A stretch of 64,000 bases of DNA from UMGS1696 sp963642885. GTDB lineage: Bacteria > Bacillota > Clostridia > Oscillospirales > CAG-272. Where the stretch lies: positions 5,990-69,989 of the forward strand of contig CAVIJI010000009.1 of assembly GCA_963642885.1 (NCBI GenBank), in the 5' to 3' direction. Under the pieces are notes generated by a model. The model did not search any database. It saw only the letters and a program-made list of their open reading frames with translations, and was not told where the DNA came from. This document shows positions 7,846 through 17,537 of the stretch, in pieces (the stretch's first letter is position 1; each line of letters begins with the position of its first letter). The translations under genes were made by a program, and so were the position numbers.

Positions 7846-10844
7846 ATGGACAACATTTTCGATAAACTTAACGACAAGCAGATTGAGGCAGTAGCGAGCA
7901 CCGAGGGATACGTGCGTATAATCGCGGGAGCGGGCTCGGGCAAAACCAAAACATTGACTAATCGTTATGCATATCTCGTGCAGGCCGCGGGAATTCATCC
8001 CGGAAACATACTCTGTGTTACATTCACGAACAAAGCTGCCGGAGAAATGAAGCGTCGTGTACGTTCTCTCGTGGGAGACGGATACGATACATCATTGATA
8101 ACGACATATCACGGATTCTGTGTAAGAGTTTTGCGAGAGGATGCGGGAGGGCTGTTTTATCCGCGAAACTTCAAAATTCTCGATGAAGGCGACCAGAAGA
8201 AAATACTCGAAGAAATATATTCCGAGCTTGAGCTCAAGCTTGACCGAGCGAGCTTTGAAAAAATGCTCGACAAGGTACATGAACTGAAATGCAGTGAAGA
8301 TTATGTCCCGATGTTTATCACGGGCGATTTCGGTGTAAAAGCAGGGGATTCGAGCGATGACAACATAATCCGAATGTATATGCAGCGTGAAAAAAACGTA
8401 TTCGGTCTTGATTTTGATGATTTGATTTGTTTTACGTTTCAGCTGTTTAAGTCGCACCCCGAAGTTCTCGAAAAATGGCAGGAAAGACTTCACTATATAC
8501 AGGTAGATGAATTTCAGGACTCGTCCAAAAGAGAACTGAGACTCATATCGATGCTGGCGGAGCGGCATAAGAATTTGTTTGTTGTAGGAGACCCGGACCA
8601 GAATATATACGAATGGCGCGGCGCGGACATGTCCATTCTCGTGGATTTCGATAAGACTTTCCAAAACTGTCAAACCGTGATTTTAAACAGAAATTACCGT
8701 TCTACGGAAAATATACTGCGCTGTGCGAATACGCTCATTGAAAAAAACAAAAACAGAGTACCGAAGGACTTATATACAATCGACAATATCGGGGCGGATG
8801 TTATCTGCCTTCACTCGAAAAACGAAAAATCCGAGGGAAAGTGGATAGCGGACGAAATCAAAAGACTGGTTAAAGAAGACGGATTTAAATACCGTGATAT
8901 CGCGATACTTTACCGTTCGGGATTTTTGTCGCGCTTTGCGGAGCAGGCTTTGTCGTCATCGTCTATTCCGTATGAATTGTACGGAAGTGTGAAATTTTAC
9001 GACAGAATGGAGATACGCGACTGTATCGCATACCTTAAGCTTGTTGTGTCCGACGACAACGAGGCACTCGAGAGAATTGTCAATACTCCGAAAAGAATGT
9101 TCGGGAAAACCAAACTCGAGAAGCTGAAGATAATTGCGGAAGGCGAGAATATTTCTTACTATGAAGCTCTGAAGAGAAATATCGGCATTCCCGAATTCAA
9201 GCGTTCCTCCGTTGAAGCCTTGGTTTGCCTTATAGAAAAAATACGGTCGGAATACCGTAATATGACAATTGCCGAAATCGTTTCCGAAATTTTGGACAAA
9301 TCCGGATACGAGCAGTACATACGTGCAAACGGAAGTATGGATCGTCTTGATAACCTTGCCGAGTTTAAAAGAAACTGTACGGAAGAGGAAAGATCGCGTG
9401 GTGAAGAATATTCACTTGAAGAGTTCTTAGCCGATATTGAGGTGAAGGCGGAAACCGATGAAGATGAGGATAAGCGTGACAGAGTCAAGCTGATGACTAT
9501 ACACGCGTCTAAGGGGCTTGAGTTTCCCGTGTGCNNNNNNNNNNNNNNNNNNNNNNNNNNNNNNNNNNNNNNNNNNNNNNNNNNNNNNNNNNNNNNNNNN
9601 NNNNNNNNNNNNNNNNNNNNNNNNNNNNNNNNNNCGTGTGCTTTGTGTGTGGAATGACCGACGGGATTTTTCCCTCCGGAAGGACAATCGAAGAGAGAAA
9701 GGAAGCGGGGATAGAGGAAGAAAGACGCCTGTGCTTTGTTGCCGTAACACGTGCGATGAAGCGCCTCTACCTTACCGAATCGGAAGGAAGTACGGGAGAG
9801 ACTTCACGCGGCGGCAGTAAAAAGCGTCCTTCGAGATTTCTGTACGAAATCGGAGAAGATAACTACAGACGCATAGGCGAAATACCGAAGGAACTGAGAA
9901 ACGACGGACAGTCATCGGAGAACGAAAATAAGCCGAAAAACGAATTTAAAGTCGGAAGTGAGGTTGATCATCCTATTTTCGGACACGGAAAAATTGTCGG
10001 AATCGATGACGACCGTGCGGTATATAATATAAAATTCGATAAATTATCCGATATTAAGCCCGTGGGAACGGACTATGATTTCGATAAATGGCGTGCTATT
10101 GCCGAGATGAAGGAAAAGGCCTTGTGCGAAGCCGCCGAAAATAAAGGAAAAAACATGGCGGCAGTTGCGGTGCAAACAGAGAACATACTTCCCGATGCGG
10201 CACCGACTGACGATAATGATACACAGAACGTATCCGTTCCGTGTGATGACGATGGCGGGACGGATGAAAATAACGATAAAACCGTCGGCGATGATACCGT
10301 TGAAATCGTAATACCTCCCAAAAACGAGATTCCCGAAAAATACCGCAATGCCGAATGGCTGAAGAATATCGACCTCGGAGAAGACAATCTGTGGAAGAGG
10401 GATGATGTCCCGCATACAGGCTGGAAATGTGTGGGAATAGTTGATCTCGGTTCTCCCGCGGGCATATGCAGGATGTGCGGGTATCAGGTAATCCGTTATG
10501 TTCACATTATGGAGCATCATGAATTCCCGCGTAAGATAGGTGCGGGCTGTGTATGTGCGGGAAAAATGGAAGGCAATGTCGAGGCCGCAAAGGAAAGAGA
10601 GACCGCATTTAAAAACAGGCAAAGCAGACAGGAAACATTTCTTTCGTCAAAGCTGAAAAGAAGTAAAAACGGAAACGAATATTTTAAATACAAGGGCGAA
10701 ATTATTACGGTAGTCAAGGATAGATTCAGACCGGGATATTATAAATCCGTTTGCAGGAATGTTTTTTCGGATTCGCATCCGACAAAAGAAAGTGCTTTGC
10801 TTGACGCATTCGATATGATTGATCCGCCGCCCGAATGGGAGTAA
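7846..10844 (+). CDS. UvrD/PcrA-type superfamily 1 DNA helicase with C-terminal cysteine-rich extension (interrupted by an artificial N gap)
   Basis: All SF1A helicase motifs are present: Walker A GAGSGKT (about residues 28-34), Walker B VDEFQDSS, motif III GDPDQNIYEWRG, motif IV NYRSTENIL, motif V MTIHASKGLEFPV and motif VI EEERRLCFVAVTRA. The 100-N run at 9535-9634 splits it into two frames. The 7 bases before the gap (CGTGTGC, 9528-9534) recur directly after it (9635-9641); joining them restores one frame (KGLEFPVCFVCGMTDG) and a protein of about 963 residues. After the core comes a UvrD-type tail motif (VDHPIFGHGKIV), an acidic linker and a 120-residue domain with ICRMCG, a histidine cluster and GAGCVCAG that looks metal-binding. 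ATG 7846 is preferred over GTG 7840 because GAGAT sits 6 nt upstream. Role: 3'-5' unwinding in DNA repair or fork restart; the tail's role is unknown. Confidence 0.92.
9535..9634. other. Assembly gap of exactly 100 Ns
   Basis: A placeholder gap inside the helicase gene. The flanks share the 7-mer CGTGTGC and rejoin in frame when it is counted once, so the real gap is probably zero or a 7-bp overlap. Confidence 0.9.
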
Positions 10845-10927
10845 GCTTCTATCGAACAGCAGAGCGGAAATTCACCGTTCTTATGCTTTAAAACAGAGAA
10901 TATATAATCATCATGAAAGGAGCATTT

Positions 10928-12259
10928 ATGCAGAACTTGTGGAAAAATAAAAAATATACTCAGATATTTGTGTATGCCGTACTTACAGTTATTTGCGGAA
11001 TATTATTTTACTTTGTGATGACCGATTCGTCGCGGCTGAGCGAATGGATTGATAAATTGTTTTCAGTGCTGTCGCCGCTTATATACGGATGTGTGATTGC
11101 TTATATTATGCTTCCTTTTATGAGATTCTGCGAAAACAAACTGCTTCGCTTTAAGGAAACTTCATCATTCGGGAAAAAGATTAAGCGTCCTCTCGCCGTG
11201 ACGTTGACAATGCTGTTGTTCCTGCTTATTGTGACTGTATTCGTTGTGCTCATTATTCCTCAGGTCGGAAAGAGCTTTGTGGAATTGGAAAGTCAGATAA
11301 ATAATTATTTATCCGCCGCACAGAATCTTGCGGATACGATTATCAGAGATTTCCCGCTGTTTAACGGACAATATGAAAATCTATCCGAATTTCTCGATGT
11401 AAATGAAATATCAACCGATATCAAGAGCTTTATATCGGGCTTTTACGGATATCTCGAGCAGGGAGCAAAATATCTTATAGCGTATGCGGGAAGCTTTGTT
11501 ATAGAGGTAAAAAACGCGCTGATCGGATTTATCGTGGCAATATACTTGCTTGCCTCGAAGGAAAGACTTGCGGCTAAGACAAAGAAAATCTTTTCCGCCA
11601 TTCTCGACAGACGCCGCTATGTTAATTTGATAAATCTCGTTCGCTTTACGGATAAAACCTTCGGCGGATTCATAATCGGAAAAATCATAGATTCGATTAT
11701 CATAGGAGTGCTGACATTTATCGTGATGTCTATAATAGGTATGCCGTTTACTCCCCTGATAAGCGTTATAGTCGGAATAACGAATGTCATACCGTTCTTC
11801 GGCCCGTTTATCGGAGCCATACCGAGTGCTTTTATAATTTTTATAGCAGAGCCTAAAATGACAGTTTGGTTTGTTCTTATGATTTTCGTAATACAGCAGC
11901 TTGACGGCAATGTCATAGGCCCGAAAATTCTCGGAAGCTCGACGGGACTTACGTCGCTCGCGGTGCTTATTGCCATTATGGTAGGCGGAGGTTTCTTCGG
12001 AGTTGCGGGAATGATATTGGGAGTTCCGGCGGCAGCGGTCATTTGCGCTCTCGTAAAGCAAAAAACGGACGAAAAGCTGCTTAAGAAAAACGCTCACGCG
12101 GATTTGGACTATTATTATAACGATCCGCCGCGCAGAGACTTCGACACGGAGCCGATATTCATATCCAAAGAAAATATATCGGAAATGTCGGTCGATACGG
12201 TCGATTCGAAGCCTGTTGACGTCGCAGACAACACTATAACCGAAAAAAATAAAATGTAA
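10928..12259 (+). CDS. AI-2E family (PerM/YhhT) membrane permease
   Basis: A 443-residue polytopic protein of the AI-2E/PerM family (formerly UPF0118). It has N-terminal membrane spans, a central soluble stretch (about 120-190), the family segment GFIVAIYLLASKER, a block of spans with GMPFTPLISVIVGITNVIPFFGP, and IQQLDGNVIGPKILG near the end. Family members are implicated in export of small molecules or ions; the substrate here cannot be told. ATG 10928 is chosen because AAAGGAG (10916-10922) sits 5 nt before it; the upstream ATG 10913 would place this site inside the gene. The C-terminus is hydrophilic and acidic. The metallophosphoesterase follows after 25 nt, so the two are probably cotranscribed. 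Confidence 0.88.
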   Translation: MQNLWKNKKYTQIFVYAVLTVICGILFYFVMTDSSRLSEWIDKLFSVLSPLIYGCVIAYIMLPFMRFCENKLLRFKETSSFGKKIKRPLAVTLTMLLFLLIVTVFVVLIIPQVGKSFVELESQINNYLSAAQNLADTIIRDFPLFNGQYENLSEFLDVNEISTDIKSFISGFYGYLEQGAKYLIAYAGSFVIEVKNALIGFIVAIYLLASKERLAAKTKKIFSAILDRRRYVNLINLVRFTDKTFGGFIIGKIIDSIIIGVLTFIVMSIIGMPFTPLISVIVGITNVIPFFGPFIGAIPSAFIIFIAEPKMTVWFVLMIFVIQQLDGNVIGPKILGSSTGLTSLAVLIAIMVGGGFFGVAGMILGVPAAAVICALVKQKTDEKLLKKNAHADLDYYYNDPPRRDFDTEPIFISKENISEMSVDTVDSKPVDVADNTITEKNKM

Positions 12260-12284
12260 TATAATCCGAAAAGAAAGGGAAAAA

Positions 12285-13403
12285 ATGAAAAACGATTTAT
12301 TGTATGATCCGTCGGTATTTCGCGTCGGAAAGGATTATCAGATAATTTTCCGTACGGTTACAAAAGGAATAGGATGGATAGAAATTGATGGAGTAAGATA
12401 CACAGACGAGGAATGCGGCCTTTTGAAATACGGTACGGTTCATAAAATCTGCGTTCCGGGAACGATTCTCGATGAAAAAAAGAGCTATACGGTAGTATTT
12501 GTCGAGTATAAGGAAAAGCCGCCGTATTATCCGAAGGGTGTTGAAACCGTACGTGAGGAATACAAATTCTATCCGTGTGAGGGAGATAACTTCACAATGT
12601 TTCAGTTCGCCGATACACATGGTGCGGTGGATGTTCCGCTGGAGGCATATAAAAAGTATGTTGAATCAAACGGCGGAAATGATGCCGATATACTCGTGTT
12701 GAACGGCGATATAAACGATTCATCAGCTACGATTGAATGCTTTGATGTTTCGTTTGCGCTTGCGGGTGAATCGGTACACGGCACTCGTCCCGTTCTGTAT
12801 TCACGCGGAAACCACGACACAAGAGGAGATGCAGCCGAAAATCTTCCCGATTATATTCCGACAGCCTTCCGCGGCGGCAGAAGAGAGACCTTCTATACTT
12901 TCAGAATGGGCGGCTTATGGGGAATAGTGCTTGACTGCGGTGAAGATAAGTACGATAAAAACGTGGAGTACGGAGGAACAATATTCTTCGATAACTTCAG
13001 ACGCCGCGAGACCGCATATCTCGAATCGGTACTTGCCGATGCCGAAAACGAATGGAATGCCCCCGGTGTCACATCGCGTATAGCAATATGCCATGTACCT
13101 TTTGTGGAACACTTTGAATTCCCGTTTGATGTGGGCGGAGAATACTACGAGAAATGGACACGCATATTGTCGGAAATGAATACGGATCTTTTGCTGTGCG
13201 GACATATGCATGAGGCATATTTCATCGCTCCCCATTCCGCAGGCTACCGAGACGGCAATTTCAAAACCGCAGTAATGTCGATCCCCGTTCATGAGGAAAA
13301 CGGAACGACTCTTTATACGGGCGGAGTTGTTGTCAAGAATGATAAAGAAAGATATGCCGCTGTCATCACCGGCGGAAGCATCACAGGTAAAACGGAATTT
13401 TAA
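12285..13403 (+). CDS. Calcineurin-like metallophosphoesterase with N-terminal Ig-like region
   Basis: A 372-residue protein. Residues 1-100 form a beta-rich region like the Fn3/Ig domain often fused to this family. All metal-ligand motifs follow: FADTHG (Asp110, His112), LNGDIND (Asp142), SRGNHDT (Asn176, His177), AICHVPF and LCGHMHE. It should be a di-metal hydrolase of phosphoesters. The absence of a signal peptide places it in the cytoplasm. It lies between the permease and the GH29 gene with short gaps (25 and 68 nt), in a likely operon ending at the 14713 terminator. The substrate is unknown; the context suggests a phosphorylated sugar or glycan part, but that is inference. Confidence 0.88.
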   Translation: MKNDLLYDPSVFRVGKDYQIIFRTVTKGIGWIEIDGVRYTDEECGLLKYGTVHKICVPGTILDEKKSYTVVFVEYKEKPPYYPKGVETVREEYKFYPCEGDNFTMFQFADTHGAVDVPLEAYKKYVESNGGNDADILVLNGDINDSSATIECFDVSFALAGESVHGTRPVLYSRGNHDTRGDAAENLPDYIPTAFRGGRRETFYTFRMGGLWGIVLDCGEDKYDKNVEYGGTIFFDNFRRRETAYLESVLADAENEWNAPGVTSRIAICHVPFVEHFEFPFDVGGEYYEKWTRILSEMNTDLLLCGHMHEAYFIAPHSAGYRDGNFKTAVMSIPVHEENGTTLYTGGVVVKNDKERYAAVITGGSITGKTEF

Positions 13404-13471
13404 CGGTATTCGATAACACAATAGCGGAAAAAGCATCCGCGATTAAAATATTTTTATAAAAGGAGTACTGT

Positions 13472-14707
13472 ATGACAAACTGCAAACCCACAAAAGAACA
13501 GCTTGCGTTTATGGACTGGGAATTCGGTGCGTTTTTCCATTTCGGTCTGCGTCCTTTTTACAAAGGTTACCGAGACTGGGATGAACGTGACATGGATGCA
13601 TCTGTTTTCAATCCCGAAAAGCTCGATTGCAAATCATGGCTGCGTACGTGCAAAGATGCGGGCATGACCTATGCTATTCTGACCTGCAAGCACCACGACG
13701 GCTTCGCAAACTGGCCGACGGAATACGGTGACTACAGCGTCAAAAACACACCGTGGAAAAACGGCAAGGGAGATGTTGTGCGTGAATTTACCGAAGCATG
13801 CCATGCGCTTGACATGAAGGTAGGCTTCTATTATTCTCCCGCGCAGCGCGATTTAAGCAAATTCGATGAAATGGATTACGACGACTATTTCATCGGACAG
13901 ATTACGGAGCTGCTCACAAATTACGGAAAGATAGATTATCTTTGGTTTGACGGATGCGGTTCGGACAGACACGAATGGGATCGTATGCGTATCATCCGTA
14001 CGATTCGTTCACTTCAGCCGAATATACTTATCTTCGGCATGTGGGATCCCAATACACGCTGGATCGGCAATGAGGCGGGAGTTGCTTCAATGCCGTATAC
14101 CTACATTATGAAGAGCGGTCATATCTCACTGGAGGACAATAAAGAATGTGTAGATGATATGTTCTTGCCGGCAGAGTGCGATACCATGATGCGCCGCGGA
14201 ACGTGGTTTGACTGCGAGGATAACGAGGATCAGATACGCACGCTCGAGGAACTTATGGGAATTTACAGTGTATCTGTCGGACACGGTGCAAATCTTCTTT
14301 TGAATATCGGCCCGACATATGAAGGACTGCTTCCCGAAAAGGACGCCGCAAGACTCACCGAGTTCGGAAATGAGATTCGCAAGCGCTTTGGTCATCCGCT
14401 TGAAACCTCCGAAATGCAGAGTGACGGAGACACGCATTCGATTATGTTTTCCGACTATCAGCTTGCGGATACCGTTATTCTGTCCGAGGATTTGACCGAG
14501 GGCGAAGGCGTTAAGAAATATCAGATTTACGCTGTCGGCATTCCTTATACAGGCAGTGATGAATTGGTATACGAAGGATATGTTATAGGTCACAAGGCTA
14601 TATGCACATTCCCCACAATATACGCAAAAGGATTCAAGGTAAAGGTTACCGATTCCGTCGGAGAGTATAAAATAACCCGATTCACCGCTCACAACACTAA
14701 AGCATAA
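13472..14707 (+). CDS. GH29 alpha-L-fucosidase-like glycoside hydrolase
   Basis: A 411-residue (alpha/beta)8 enzyme of family GH29. Typical signatures are the opening EFGAFFHFGLRPFY, the TCKHHDGFANWPT segment around residue 72, and YGKIDYLWFDG, in which Asp160 matches the GH29 nucleophile. GHGANLLLNIGPTYEG is also typical of the family. No signal peptide: a cytoplasmic enzyme acting on imported fuco-oligosaccharides is the simplest reading. The general acid is poorly conserved in this family and I cannot name it. AAAAGGAG (7 nt upstream) supports the start. Last gene before a strong terminator shared with the convergent GH116 gene. Confidence 0.88.
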   Translation: MTNCKPTKEQLAFMDWEFGAFFHFGLRPFYKGYRDWDERDMDASVFNPEKLDCKSWLRTCKDAGMTYAILTCKHHDGFANWPTEYGDYSVKNTPWKNGKGDVVREFTEACHALDMKVGFYYSPAQRDLSKFDEMDYDDYFIGQITELLTNYGKIDYLWFDGCGSDRHEWDRMRIIRTIRSLQPNILIFGMWDPNTRWIGNEAGVASMPYTYIMKSGHISLEDNKECVDDMFLPAECDTMMRRGTWFDCEDNEDQIRTLEELMGIYSVSVGHGANLLLNIGPTYEGLLPEKDAARLTEFGNEIRKRFGHPLETSEMQSDGDTHSIMFSDYQLADTVILSEDLTEGEGVKKYQIYAVGIPYTGSDELVYEGYVIGHKAICTFPTIYAKGFKVKVTDSVGEYKITRFTAHNTKA

Positions 14708-14712
14708 CAAAA

Positions 14713-14757
14713 GGCTGCCGCAAATTATTTGGCAATTTGCGGCAGCCGATTTTTTAT
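14713..14757. terminator. Bidirectional intrinsic terminator between GH29 and GH116 genes
   Basis: A perfect 14-bp stem (GGCTGCCGCAAATT and its complement) with a 7-nt loop is followed by a T tract on the plus strand and by TTTTG on the minus strand. It serves both converging genes. Confidence 0.9.
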
Positions 14758-14765
14758 TATATGTC

Positions 14766-17276
14766 TCAGATTTCGCCGTTAATCACAATTTCTTTGTGTA
14801 CGCATATCGGCGTGTGGAAATCAACGGTTGTTCCGTCCATAATATACGGTACGTTTGCACCGTCAGCAGATACGGATTTTATTTTCTTCATGTAGGGCAG
14901 GGACAGCTTTTGAACGGTAAGAGTGCCTTCGGTTAAGCGTATGGTGCTGCTTTCGGCATTTTTTGTAAAGGTTCCCCAGCACGTGCCGACACCGAAGAAG
15001 GTTTTGTAAGGTACATCCGACAGTACGGGATTGAATCCGATCATACCGTTCGGTATATCATATGTGAATCCCGCACATATGGGATAGAGTGCAAAGCTTG
15101 CCATTGAACGGGCGTAGTTATTACCGCATTCGAACTCATTGTACGGGTTGCGCCAAACACCGTTGAAACGCTCCTCAAGCGCCTTGACGATGTTAAAGCC
15201 TTCGTCAATGAATCCGTTTCCGACAAGGAGTCCCGCAAGCTGATATTCGAAGCCTGTCATTGTTTCCTCACAATAGGGAACGGGGATTTTCGGCTTGTAT
15301 GCATTATCGGGATAAACGCATATCTGAGCACCGCCTTCGTCTTCCATTGAGTAAAGACGCCACGGATTTACGATATTGCGTACGGATGAATGGAAGTTGT
15401 TCTTGTATAGATTTTCCATTGCGATATGCGATTCGGTCGGATCGAAAAGATTTCCGAGACCCGAGAGATCCGCATGCCACTGTGCGCATAACTGGTCGAT
15501 TGACGAGCCTTCACCGATTTGATATTTGATTTCACCCGTTTCATCATTCCAATATGATTCGGCATCGAACCGTTTGAGTATGGCGCGGTCATGGAGATCA
15601 ACCTTCTGGATGAAATATTTTCCGTTGAACAGATTGTCTTTCGTATACTCATAGCCTTTGCGGAAGAGCTCGGAGTATTCGGTTTCGGCCGCGGAATCTC
15701 CGAGGAATGCCGCCATTTCAGCTCCGGCCTTCAATGCGCCGAGATAAAAGCCTTCAAGCCAAGACGAGGGGCCGAACAGCTCCATATCGAGGGTGTGGTG
15801 CTGTCTGCCTTCAAGTACGCCGTCGTGATTTCTGTCCCACGCGTCTGCGTTGTCATCACTCCACGCATAGGAAATGATTTTCTTGATAGTATCCCAGTGT
15901 GCACGCAGCCATTCGCTGTTTCCCGTAAGCTTCCAGTCGCGGTAAATTTTCATGACGGTACCCATCTGTCCGTCGACACACGCACGGAATTTGCCTTTTT
16001 CTCGCCCGAGAGGGAGCTTCATACGGAAATCCGTTTCTCCTGTGGGGTATGTGCCGTATGTCAGCTCAAGATCGCGAATCGAACGCTCGAGATCGGGGAA
16101 CAGGTAGCACATAGCATAAGCGTAATTCCAAACGTGTTGACAGGTGCCCTCACAGGAACCGGTTGTTTCGTTTAAGCCTTCCCAGCCCCAGAAGGAACCG
16201 TCCTCAAGACGCATTGCGGTCGGAGTTTTGAGTACGGATAAATTTGCGGACGCACGGTTCAATACATAGTCCGGCAGAGTTGTGCCGCTGATAGCATCGT
16301 AAAATGCCATAGAACGACTGTATAGCATTTCGCGGTTTTCATACGCATAAACATTTACGTCATAAGCCGAATCGAAGACTGTGGCGTAATAGTTTTTCCA
16401 TGTGATGTCATGTCCGTCGGCATCCTTGCAGGGCGACCAGTAGTTATAGCATACGGGGACATACCAGCTCAATATGAATTGAACGGATTTTGTCTCACCC
16501 GGAGCTACCGTGAGTGTGCCGACGATCGTTCCCGTATCACCCCAGCCTGCGTTGTCATAATGTCTGTCACAGAGACGTTCACCCGATGAAAATTCATTCC
16601 AGTATGTAACTGTAGGATCACGCCAGCCTCCGCGGTACCAATGGCTTTGCAGGCATGTTTCTTCCGCTATACAGCTCAGGCAGAATTCACCGTAGTCGGG
16701 CGAAGAAGGATCGGCGGTACAGCCGAAGAAAAGACTATTGTCTCTTACGGTATTAACGGAACCGGGAAAGAAATTCGTCAGAGAAAACGCAGTGTCAAAC
16801 GACATTGTTTCGTTTCCGGTATTTGTTATTTCCGCGGTATAGAATGCGACGGGCAGGCTTGAATTTTTGCTGTCCAGCGGTATCATGGGATTATATGCGG
16901 TAATTCTTATCGATGCGGGGAAATCGTCATCGGTAAGATCGATATGACAAAAAGGAAACGCACCCGTAAATTTACAATTTCGGAAATGAGGGAAGCCTCC
17001 CATTGCAGCCTCTGACGGTCCGTGACCGTAGCCGCAGTTGTACTGTCCTGTTCGACAGTCGGAGTAATCCCCTTGAAGAATTCTCGTGTACACCTTACCC
17101 GAGGAATCCTTGCAGCGTATTGCGGCATGTGTATGGCCGTTGACACTGCCTTTACTCGGACGGTTGCGTATTTCCCAATCCTTGAAGCGCCCGTTGCCGG
17201 CCAGTCCGATTGAGCCTGTTCCTATTCCGCCGAGCGGAAATACAATTTCACGCAGAGAGTTATTTTCGTATTGCAT
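14766..17276 (-). CDS. GH116 family glycoside hydrolase (GBA2/glucosylceramidase-like)
   Basis: An 836-residue protein with the two-part GH116 layout: an N-terminal beta-sandwich (REIVFPLGGIGTGSIGL at the start) and a C-terminal (alpha/alpha)6 domain with TCQHVWNYAYAMCYLFPDLER and DGVLEGRQHHTLDMELFGPSSWLEG. Family members include beta-glucosidases, beta-xylosidases and N-acetylglucosaminidases, so substrate specificity is open. No signal peptide, so probably cytoplasmic. ATG 17276 is chosen because GGAGG lies 6 nt upstream; an in-frame ATG at 17312 lacks such a site and would overlap the -10 box. It is read alone from a consensus promoter, divergent from the FAD dehydrogenase. Confidence 0.9.
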   Translation of the reverse strand: MQYENNSLREIVFPLGGIGTGSIGLAGNGRFKDWEIRNRPSKGSVNGHTHAAIRCKDSSGKVYTRILQGDYSDCRTGQYNCGYGHGPSEAAMGGFPHFRNCKFTGAFPFCHIDLTDDDFPASIRITAYNPMIPLDSKNSSLPVAFYTAEITNTGNETMSFDTAFSLTNFFPGSVNTVRDNSLFFGCTADPSSPDYGEFCLSCIAEETCLQSHWYRGGWRDPTVTYWNEFSSGERLCDRHYDNAGWGDTGTIVGTLTVAPGETKSVQFILSWYVPVCYNYWSPCKDADGHDITWKNYYATVFDSAYDVNVYAYENREMLYSRSMAFYDAISGTTLPDYVLNRASANLSVLKTPTAMRLEDGSFWGWEGLNETTGSCEGTCQHVWNYAYAMCYLFPDLERSIRDLELTYGTYPTGETDFRMKLPLGREKGKFRACVDGQMGTVMKIYRDWKLTGNSEWLRAHWDTIKKIISYAWSDDNADAWDRNHDGVLEGRQHHTLDMELFGPSSWLEGFYLGALKAGAEMAAFLGDSAAETEYSELFRKGYEYTKDNLFNGKYFIQKVDLHDRAILKRFDAESYWNDETGEIKYQIGEGSSIDQLCAQWHADLSGLGNLFDPTESHIAMENLYKNNFHSSVRNIVNPWRLYSMEDEGGAQICVYPDNAYKPKIPVPYCEETMTGFEYQLAGLLVGNGFIDEGFNIVKALEERFNGVWRNPYNEFECGNNYARSMASFALYPICAGFTYDIPNGMIGFNPVLSDVPYKTFFGVGTCWGTFTKNAESSTIRLTEGTLTVQKLSLPYMKKIKSVSADGANVPYIMDGTTVDFHTPICVHKEIVINGEI

Positions 17277-17310
17277 AATACACCTCCACTTTAACAGTGA
17301 TTTTTTCATC

Positions 17311-17339
17311 ATTATAGCGAAAAAAATTCAGCGTGTCAA
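17311..17339 (-). promoter_or_regulatory. Consensus sigma-A promoter of the GH116 gene
   Basis: Perfect TTGACA (17334-17339) and TATAAT (17311-17316) with a 17-bp spacer; transcription would start about 28 nt before the start codon. Confidence 0.9.
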
Positions 17340-17445
17340 TATGCTTTATATAAACATGCGGAAAATATCATTTCCGTTCGACATGGCCTGATTTTTTCGG
17401 AAATCGTACTTTACACTTTATTAACGTGGATTAAACAGCTCAAGC

Positions 17446-17474
17446 TTGATTTGAAGGGACGATAAGAGTATAAT
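17446..17474 (+). promoter_or_regulatory. Sigma-A promoter of the FAD dehydrogenase gene
   Basis: -35 TTGATT (17446-17451), 17-bp spacer, -10 TATAAT (17469-17474). Confidence 0.75.
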
Positions 17475-17537
17475 TAGTACCGTATGTGCTTAACAGAAAC
17501 ACACGACTATAATGTAAGAAAGAACCTCGGTGATCAA

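Noticed and set aside
9531..9634. A frameshift or pseudogene in the helicase
   Set aside because: The frame change is due to the 100-N placeholder; the shared 7-mer restores one frame.
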